Assembly: GCA_025175895.1 (NCBI GenBank)
Contig: CM045989.1
Location: 125,997,272 to 126,061,271 of the forward strand
DNA from: Wurfbainia villosa
Lineage: Eukaryota; Streptophyta; Magnoliopsida; Zingiberales; Zingiberaceae
Direction: 5' to 3'
Length of the DNA: 64,000 nucleotides
The notes under the pieces were generated by a model. That model was given only the letters and a program-made list of their open reading frames with translations, was not told the origin of the DNA and searched no databases. Every line of letters starts with the position of its first letter. Within the stretch, counting starts at the first letter, position 1. The position numbers and the translations under genes were made by a program. Shown piece by piece: positions 55,881 to 64,000 of this stretch.

Positions 55881-57699
55881 TGTTGGGTTTTTCCGAGCCG
55901 CAAAAACCATTTTTTGCGTTGCAGAAACCTCGGAATCCTCGGTCACGGATCTGTGCGAAGATATATTAAAATAAAATATGTATGTGCTTACTAAAAAACC
56001 CTAGATCTATCTTAGATCTAAGAGGTGATATCATTACCCTCGATGCGATGCCCTTCGCAAATCCCGCTCGTCCAAAAGGGTTGCCGGAACTTGAGAGTGT
56101 CAAGTGCACACTCCTCTATTGGTATCCACACAAGCAAAATGTAGAGAAAAGACAATCTTGAGTGTGCTAGCACTCCTTTGAATGTCTCGGTAAGATGAAG
56201 AAGAAGAAGGAGAGCTTGAGGGAAAATTGATCCAAGGTTGAAGATGATGTTGTGTGAAACTCACCAAATGAATTTCACCATCATAACTCCTAAAGTGGCC
56301 GGCCACATTATGGAGAGGGGGTTACATGCATGCATGTAACTCCCATGACCCTTGGTCTCCTTCATGATGTGGCACCAATTGACAAAGTCAATGATGATGC
56401 CGGCCATGCCAAGTCATCATCATGACATGGCATTTAGTCAAGTCAAACTTGACCTTTCATCTTCCCTCTCAAGTCAAGTCAAACTTGACCTCTTATCTCT
56501 CATGGTTGATCAAATCTAACCACTTGACTCAAGTCAATTTAATTTAATGAATCTCTATTCATTAATTTAAATTGATTTGATGAATCAAATATAAATTAGA
56601 CTCATTCAACACTTGAATCAACTTGAGTCTAACTCAATTAGTCTAATTTGGATTACTCTTAATCCAATTTGGTTCATCCCATGAACCTAATCCTCATGGT
56701 TCATCATATGAACCTAATCTCCATCTAATTTCCCTTTGTGTGTGACCCTATAGGTTCTTGTAACGTTGGCAATGTCCCTAAACCGATTTAGGAACATAAG
56801 CAATGAGCGGTATCTAGCAACACATCATTGCTACCCAAGTTACAAGAATGTTGAGCTCCAACATCACCTTTGTGACTACTAATTGTGACTCTCACAATAT
56901 GTGATAATGTCCCTCTATCCTTGACATCTAGATTGACCAATCGAGGTATAGACCGTGTCATCCTCGGTACCATCTATATCTTGAACTCCAAGTAGACTCA
57001 CTCTATTCAAATGAGCTCAATATCTCATATTGACTCATTTGGGCATGGCCATGCACTTCGTGGTCTCACTCTATCAAGAATATCAATGTCACCCCCGTCA
57101 TATAGGAGGGATAGATCCCATCTACATCACTCACATCCCTCCGCATAATTTGTTACATATCCAGTAATCGCCTTTATAGTCCACCCATTTACGGGTGACG
57201 TTTGACGAAGCCAAAGTATGCAACGCCTTATGTAGGGAACCATGGTGACTTCAGGTCTAAGGACTAATAGTCATACTAATAGTCACATGAGAAAGTATAT
57301 GACACTCATATAACGATCCATGATACTTTCTCATGGCGGGTCATTCAGTATTCATTCTCCAATGCATACCCATGTGTCGACTTGATATCTCATATCCATG
57401 ACTTGTGAGATCAAGTCATCATGTTGACCTACATGCTAGTCTCTACGCATTAACGTTGTCCCTGAATGTTAATACTCGACTAGGAATAATTAAGAGTAGT
57501 GTTATCTATATCATCTCATTATCGATTCAACCAATCAACTGATATAGATAAGAACCTACTACTCAAGAACATTATTATATTTAGTTATTTGGCACCAATA
57601 CAAGTAAATATAATAACCATGCCTTTATAAATAGGAATATGATACAATAAAGTCCATACAATAATCATCACATGATTGACTCTAGGGCTTTCACTAACA
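55881..57699 (-). repeat. 3' LTR of element D
   Basis: 1819 bp, TGTTGGGTTTTTCCGAGCC to TTCACTAACA on the plus strand. The first about 800 bp match 63207-64000 with only scattered differences. Confidence 0.9.
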
Positions 57700-59934
57700 A
57701 TCTCCCACTAGCACTAGAGCCAATCACCATAGTATCTAATACCCAATGACCTAGTGTGGCCATCATGCTTTTTCTGTGCCAAAGCCTTGGTCAAGGGATC
57801 TGCGATGTAGCCTCTGTGGGTACTCTGCAAATCTTCACATCTCCTCTATCGATAATCTCTCAAATGAGATGGAAGCACCGATATATATTCGACCTCTGTT
57901 GTAGAATCAGCAACTGTGTCCTGCTTGGAACTCTTCCAGCTCACAGCGCCACCATTCAAGCAAAACACGAACCCTGACTGCGATCTATAATCTTCCTGGT
58001 CAGTTTGGAAGTTGGCATCACTGTAACCCATTACAGCTAGCTCCTCATTGCCTCCAAATATCAAGAAATATTCTTTAGTCCTTCTCAAGTACTTAAGAAT
58101 ATTCTTGAATGCTATCCAGTGACGCTCACCTGGATCTGACTGGTACCTACTCGTCATGCTCAAAGCATACGAGACATCAGGACGAGTACACAACATGGCG
58201 TACATGATAGATCCTATAGCAGATGCGTAAGGGATCTTATCCATGCGGTCTCTCTCCTCTTTAGAAGAGGGACTTTGAGTCTTCGAAAGACTCACACCAT
58301 GTGACATTGGCAGAAGTCCCTTCTTGGAATTCTGCATGGCAAACTGTAGTAATACCGTGTCAATATATGTACTCTGACTTAGGCCGAGCAATATCTTAGA
58401 TCTATCTCTATAGATCTTTATGCCTAAAATACAGGCTGCTTCACCTAAGTCCTTCATTGAGAAGCACGTCCCCAGCCAAGTCTTCACAGACTGTAGCGAA
58501 GGGATGTCATTCTCAATGAGTAGTATGTCATCCACATACAATACAAGGAAGACAACTGTGTTCCCATTAACCCTCTTGTAGACACAGGGTTCATCTTCAT
58601 TCTTGATGAAACCAAACTATTTGATCGCATCATCGAATCGAAGATTCCAGCTCCGAGAAGCTTGCTTTAGCCCATAAATGGACCTTTGTAGCTTGCATAC
58701 CTTCCCAGTATGCTGTGGATCTTCAAAACCCTCAGGTTGTGTCATGTACACATCCTCGAGTAAGTTTCCATTCAAAAACACGGTTTTAACATCCATCTGC
58801 CAGATCTCATAATCGTGGTATGTTGCAATAGCAAGCAAGATCCGAATGGACTTAAACATTGCCACTGGAGAAAAGGTTTCATCATAGTCAATACCATGGA
58901 TTTGCTTGAAACCTTTAGCCACCAATCGACCCTTATAGGTATGCGTAAGTCCATCCATGTCAGTCTTTCTCCTAAAGACCCACTTACACCCAATGGGTTT
59001 GACCCCTTCAGGTGGATCAACCAAAGTCCATACTTGGTTGGTGTACATGGATTCCATCTCGGATCTCATGGCCTCTAGCCATTTCTCAGAATCTGGGTTC
59101 ATCACAGCTTCCTGATAGGAGGTAGGCTCATTCTCAATGAGCATAACGTCATCATGGTCAAATAAGAGAAATGAGTATCTCTCAGGCTGACGACGTACCC
59201 TATCAGACTTGCAAAGAGGTAAGTCTACATGAACAGGTGGTTGTTCCACAACTCTTTGTGCAACAACCTCATCACCCACAACACTTTGTGGTTCCTGTTA
59301 AACCTCCATCAAGGCCTCAGTGCTATGGTCTTTATCTTGAATTTCTTCAAGATCGAAGGTACTCCCACTAGTTTTTCTAGAAACAAAATCCCTTTCTAGA
59401 AAAACTCCAGTCTTTGCCACAAACACTTTGTGCTAACTGGGAATGTAGAAGTAATATTCCTTTGTATCCTTGGGATATCCAACAAAATAGCACCTATCAG
59501 ATTTGGGCCCCAGTTTGTCTGAGACTTGACGTCAAACGTAAGCCTCACAAACCTAAATCCTCTTAAAAGACATCTTGGGATTTCTCCCTGTCCATATCGT
59601 ATATGGTGTCTTTATGACAGCCTTGGATGGTACACGGTTAAGGGTAAAGGCTGTTGTGTCTAGAGCATATCCCCAAAATGATATAGGAAGATCTGTGTGA
59701 CTCATCATAGATCGTACCATATCTAATAGGGTACGATTCCTCCTTTCGGATACACCATTCCACTGTGGTGTTCCAGGAGAAGTGAGTAGGGATAGAATCC
59801 CACACTCCGCTAGATAGTCACGAAACTCATGGCTAAGGTATTCACCACCTCGATCTGATCGAAGTATCTTAATACTTTTGCCAAGCTGGTTTTGTACTTC
59901 ATTCTTGAAAGCGCTTAATTATGTGTCAAGCTGG
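57700..59934 (-). pseudogene. Pol of element D: integrase C-part, RT, partial RNase H
   Basis: Minus strand. 59290-59930 holds decayed integrase (GVSERRNRTL-like at about 59730) and spacer. 58617-59279 is RT (VWTLVDPPEGVKPIGCKWVF, QMDVKTVFLNG, IYGLKQASRSWN), ending at a single TAG. The same frame continues at 57846-58541 with an intact catalytic YVDD and the start of RNase H (GYSDANFQTD). RNase H then jumps from VEYIS to the HLIREIIDRGDV tail in another frame, deleting about 55 residues including the catalytic CDN. Inactive. Confidence 0.82.
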
Positions 59935-61539
59935 TCATTCTTGAAACTCATGGCTAAGGTATTCACCACCTCGATCTGATTTATGTGTCATAAGATACAC
60001 ATAACCATATCTACTGAAGTCATCAGTAAATGTAATGAAGTACCTGTAACCACCTCTAGCAGCAACATTGAAAGGACCACATACATCACTATGTATAAGT
60101 CCTAACAAATCTGTTGCTCTTTCGCTGTGTCCACTAAAGGGAGTCTTGGTCATCTTGCCTAAAAGGCAAGACTCGCATGTCTCATATGATTCAAAATCAA
60201 ATGAGTCTAGCAGCCCATCCTTATGGAGCTGAGATAAGCGACTCTCATTTATGTGACCTAAGCGACAATGCCAGAGATAGGTTTGGTTCAACTCATTTGA
60301 CTTGAATCTTTTGGTACTTATGTTATAGATAGGGCTCTCTAAGTCTAGAAAGTAGAGTCCGTTCATTAGAGGTGCACTACAATAGAACATATCATTTAAA
60401 TAAACTGAACAACATTTGTTCTTTATTATAAATGAAAATCCTTTCTTGTTCAAACAAGAAACTGAAATGATGTTCTTAGTTAAAGCAGGCACATAACAAC
60501 ATTTATCTAATTCTAGTACAAGCCCAGAGGGCAAAGATAGATCATAAGTTCCTACAGCAACAGCAGCAACCCTTGCTCCATTGTTTACTCGTAGGTCCAC
60601 CTCGCCCTTTGTCAATGCCTGCACATTGGTACAAATGTGAGATGCACATCCGGTATCTAATACCCATGATGAAGAAATAGATAGATTGACTTCTATAACA
60701 TTTATACCTGAAGTAGAAGTCTCACTTCTTTTCTTTTTAAGATCTTCCAGGTATGCCTTGCAGTTACGCTTCCAGTGTCCTGCTTCCTTGCAGTAGAAGC
60801 AAGCCCCTTCCTTGGCTACCCCTCCTTTGGGTTTAAGTTCTTTGCCTTTTCCCTTGGCTTGGGACTTTCCCTTACCTTTAGGCTTGCCCTTGCCTTTCTT
60901 CTTTTGCACCATCAAAATGGTGTCAGATTTTCCCTTCTTAAGGTTAAGCTCAGCAGTTCTCAACATGCTGAGCATTTCAGGCAATGACTTATCAATTTTA
61001 TTTATGTTATAATTCATGACAAATTGATTGAAGGCTTGTGGCAAAGATTGCAAGATCAGGTCAGTGGCCTACTCTTGGCCAAGTGGGAATCCCAGCCTTT
61101 GTAGGTTTTCTACGTACCCAATCATCTTGAGTACATATTTACCTACGGGAGTCCCTTCTTGCATTTTAGACCCAAACAATGCCTTAGAGACTTTATATCT
61201 CTCATGCCTTGCTTGTCCTTGATATAGTTGACGAAGATGTCCAACCATATCATAAGCATTCATGAACTCATGTTGCTTCTGAAGCTCAGAGTTCATGGTC
61301 GCGAGCATTAGACATGACACATCTAATGCATCATCTTGATGCTTCTTGTAAGCATCTTTGTCAGCTCGCGAGGCAGTGGCAGGAGGTGCCTCCGGAATGG
61401 GCTGCTCCAAGACGTACAACTTCCTTTCTTGGGTGAGAACAATTCTCAGGTTCCTGTACCAGTCTAGGAAATTCGCTCCATTGAGCTTGTCCTTCTCAAG
61501 GACAGAACGCAGAGAGAGAATGTTCGTGTTTGTCGACAT
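59935..61539 (-). pseudogene. Gag, protease and integrase N-part of element D
   Basis: Minus strand, one frame from MSTNTNILSLRSVLEKDKL (61539) with a single in-frame stop at 61069-61071. Gag core: FLDWYRNLRIVLTQERKLYVLE, DVSCLMLATMNSELQKQHE, VLKMIGYVENLQ. A Lys/Gly-rich stretch precedes an intact zinc knuckle CFYCKEAGHWKRNC (about 60765-60810). Protease: WVLDTGCASHIC (about 60640-60670). Pre-integrase and integrase: HCRLGHINESRL, CESCLLGKMTK, LIHSDVCGP, FTDDFSRYGY. After LMTHKS the frame jumps to DRGGEYLSHEF, marking the rearrangement at 59940-59990. Gag and protease are in one frame, as in Tnt1-type elements. Confidence 0.85.
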
Positions 61540-62203
61540 AGTTATCTACAACATACAATGTAGAGAATTAATATCATATTCCTTTTATCATTTAATTAGG
61601 CCTTTAATCAAATGATGCTCCCACTGAATTATAGGAATTTTATAGAATCGAGTTATGGATGTGGTCAAACCACATTACTAGATTCACACAAACTAGCTAT
61701 AATTCTTGCGGGACAAGATCCACATCATACTAAGCCTTGAGTTAGCTTTGGCTAAATCGCCCAAGACTTAGTACGATCGGTGGGTAACATATTACCGATT
61801 ACATCACTATGCAACTCTTGTTTATAGGATCAAGACCCACATTTACAAAAGACCTTGAGTTAGATTTGGCTAAATCGCCCAAGATTTAGTGTAAATGTGA
61901 TCTTAACCTATCTTTCCAACAATTGGAATATGCCTATAGTTCTACTCGATCCAATTGAGTTAACTAGTTTTGCTCAATCTAATTGAGCTTACTCTAACCC
62001 AAGCGTGATAGGCAGGACCAACATTGTCCCTCTGCACCCTACCAAGATAATATGCGTTGCTCTGCTTTGGCAGATTCAACAACAACAAATGATCGAGGTA
62101 GTGATGGGTATCAAGGCTCGGTAGGCATTTTCGAGTTGATTCGATTATGATCTAATTTAATCGTAATGTGTATCTTATACGCATTTACGCCTTTATTATC
62201 CTA

Positions 62204-62332
62204 TATTAGCATGCATCACATACATACAATCATTATTCTAGCATGCATCATATACATACAAGAAAATTATCCTAGCATGCATCATATACATACAAGCATT
62301 ATTCTACTAGCATGCATCACATACATACAAGC
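62204..62332. repeat. Four tandem TAGCATGCATCA-type units
   Basis: Units of about 32-37 bp, each with GCATGC followed by ATCAYATACATACAA, in the leader of element D. Confidence 0.75.
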
Positions 62333-62335
62333 AAA

Positions 62336-62364
62336 ATCAAATAAATAAATAAATAAATAAATAA

Positions 62365-62390
<26 letters not shown>
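62336..62390. repeat. (AAAT)n-(AT)n microsatellite
   Basis: About seven AAAT units followed by about 12 AT units. Confidence 0.9.
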
Positions 62391-62396
<6 letters not shown>

Positions 62397-63190
62397 ATGT
62401 GATATAGTCATGGCCCTACTACGATCTTCTCAAGCCAATGAGAAGATCGGACGGTCAACCTAAGGCTAGCGGCTTCTCCAAGCGCTTCCTTTGACCATCA
62501 TGTGTCGTCGTCACCCTTCTCGTAACCTCGTCTTCAAGTGAATTTTTCACCGCTCCATTTTGTACATTACAAATATGAAACTCGAGTTACATTCGAGTCT
62601 AAAACTATTTATAACTAGAATATCAAAAGGGAGGTACGATGCACAGGTCGCATACACTATACAACACGCACAACCACAAAACGGCACGCAGGCCGTATTA
62701 TGAATTACAACACATCACATCCAATTATATTGGGGTTATGGGGCCATGACAATCACAGAATTGTACATAATTCTAAATTATGTATTTTTATAAAAAATTT
62801 CTATAATTTTTTCTATTTTTTTTTCAATTTTATGAGTCACCTCTCCGTAACGGTCCTGCTAAGCGGTTTCCGGGTGCGATCGCGGGACAAGGCCCCTTTC
62901 GGGGATAGGGGCAGCACCCCTACTCGCAAAATAAACCTTGTGAGTGTCCCTACTATGATCTTACAGCGACTTAAGTCGCTGTTCCAAAAACCTAAAGCGA
63001 GATTTCGCCGTTTCGGAGAGTTTTTCTTGACGGTTGAAGCCTACAAGTGTCCCAACACTCGTTGCTTCGACTATTCGAGAAAAATACCCAAAAATTCTAT
63101 AAAAATAGGAAATTTACAAAAACATATAAATCTGTAATTTTTTTATTTAATACAAAAATTACAAAAACGAAGCACATACATACTTCGCAC

Positions 63191-63206
63191 GTGGCTCTGA
63201 TACCAC
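63191..63206 (-). promoter_or_regulatory. tRNA-iMet primer binding site of element D
   Basis: GTGGTATCAGAGCCAC on the minus strand, adjoining the right LTR. Confidence 0.88.
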
Positions 63207-64000
63207 TGTTGGGTTTTTTCGAGCCGCAAAAACTATTTTTTGCGTTGCGAAAACCTCGGAATCTCCGGCCACGGATCCGTGCGAAGATATATTAAAATAA
63301 AATATGTATGTGCTTACTAAAAAACCCTAGATCTATCTTAGATCTAAGAGGTGAGATCATTACCCTCGATGCGACGCCCTTCGCAAATCCCGCTCGTCCA
63401 AAAGGGTTGTCGGAACTTGAGAGTGTCAAGTGCACACTCCTCTATTGGTATCCACACAAGAAAAATGTGGAGAAAAGACAATCTTGAGTGTGCTAGCACT
63501 CCTTTGAATGTCTCGGCAAGATGAGGAAGAAGAAGGAGAGCTTGAGGGAAAATTGATCCAAGGTTGAAGATGATGTTGTGTGTAACTCACCAAATGAATT
63601 TCACCATCATAACCCCTAAAGTGGCCGGCCACATTATGGAGAAGGGGTTACATGCATGCATGTAACTCCCATGACCCTTGATCTCCTTCATGATGTGGCA
63701 CCAATTGACAAAGTCAATGATGATGCCGGCCATGCCAAGTCATCATCATGACATGGCATTTAGTCAAGTCAAACTTGATCTTTCATCTTCCCTCTCAAGT
63801 CAAGTCAAACTTGACCTCTTATCTCTCATGGTTGATCAAATCTAACCACTTGACTCAAGTCAATTTAATTTAATGAATCTCTATTCATTAATTTAAATTG
63901 ATTTGATGAATCAAATATAAATTAGACTCATTCAACACTTGAATCAACTTGAGTCTAACTCAATTAGTCTAATTTGGATTACTCTTAATCCAATTTGGTT
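63207..64000 (-). repeat. 5' LTR of element D, partial
   Basis: Starts TGTTGGGTTTTTTCGAGCC and runs to the window end; parallel to 55881-56680. Confidence 0.9.

Larger units (their letters stand above)
61540..63190 (-). other. Leader of element D
   Basis: No gene. Repeats seen: a GAGTTAGMTTTGGCTAAATCG unit twice (about 61740 and 61859), a tandem array of CTAGCATGCATCATATACATACAA units (62204-62332) and a microsatellite (62336-62390). 62700-63137 is open on the plus strand but has no recognised domain. Confidence 0.55.
55881..64000 (-). mobile_element. Element D: minus-strand Ty1/copia retrotransposon, right LTR cut by the window end
   Basis: Left LTR 55881-57699, internal 57700-63206, right LTR from 63207 past the window end. 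It is inserted in the gypsy integrase; the 5 bases before it (CTATG) are the presumed duplication, whose partner is outside the window. It belongs to the same general copia branch as the array at 28495, but its LTRs differ and its pol is clearly divergent, so it is a separate family. Confidence 0.88.

Noticed and set aside
62700..63137. 145-residue plus-strand frame in the leader of element D
   Set aside because: Antisense to the element, no recognised domain, spans T-rich low-complexity DNA.

Overview
This is nuclear DNA of a flowering plant, and essentially all of it is transposable elements. The signs are retrotransposons of the Ty1/copia and Ty3/gypsy superfamilies with tRNA-iMet primer sites, a CACTA DNA transposon, a Harbinger-type MITE and a tRNA-derived SINE. 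I see no ordinary host gene, no rRNA and no functional tRNA. The species cannot be told from the sequence alone.

Layout. 1-3489 is the 3' part of a pol-less, gag-carrying LTR element (element 1). 3490-9120 is decayed non-coding repeat-like DNA. From about 9121 to 55880 there is one old, broken Ty3/gypsy element (LTR, primer site, gag, protease, RT, then RNase H and integrase) into which everything else has been inserted. Its passengers are a Harbinger-type MITE (10152-10965, TSD TAA), a pol-less SIRE-like element (element 2, 11513-20192, TSD AATTA), a SINE (about 22123-22318, long TSD) and a CACTA transposon (22534-54546, TSD TTT). The CACTA element was in turn hit by a Ty1/copia array on the minus strand made of LTR-internal-LTR-internal-LTR (28495-53929, TSD TTGAT). 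The middle LTR of that array was hit by a nearly intact SIRE-lineage copia element (36378-45227, TSD GCTTG). From 55881 to beyond the window end lies another minus-strand copia element (element D) that interrupts the gypsy integrase. The insertion order follows from the nesting: gypsy, then CACTA, then the copia array, then SIRE.

How the parts work together. Only the SIRE element at 36378 keeps long open gag and pol frames with all catalytic motifs visible. The copia array and element D carry stops, a lost or weakened gag zinc knuckle (array) and deletions of the RNase H segment with a catalytic Asp, so by themselves they should be dead. Elements 1 and 2 have gag but no pol and would need enzymes in trans. 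Element 2 also carries a well-preserved intron-containing reading frame (15794-17044) of a plant-transposon-associated family of unknown function.

The most unusual pattern is a block rich in GATCG, GATCGGTGAT and GTCGACTG motifs that recurs in at least nine places in otherwise unrelated elements (three LTR families, the MITE and the CACTA element). It often lies just upstream of a TATAAAAGG box, and it is where the two LTRs of the same element differ most.
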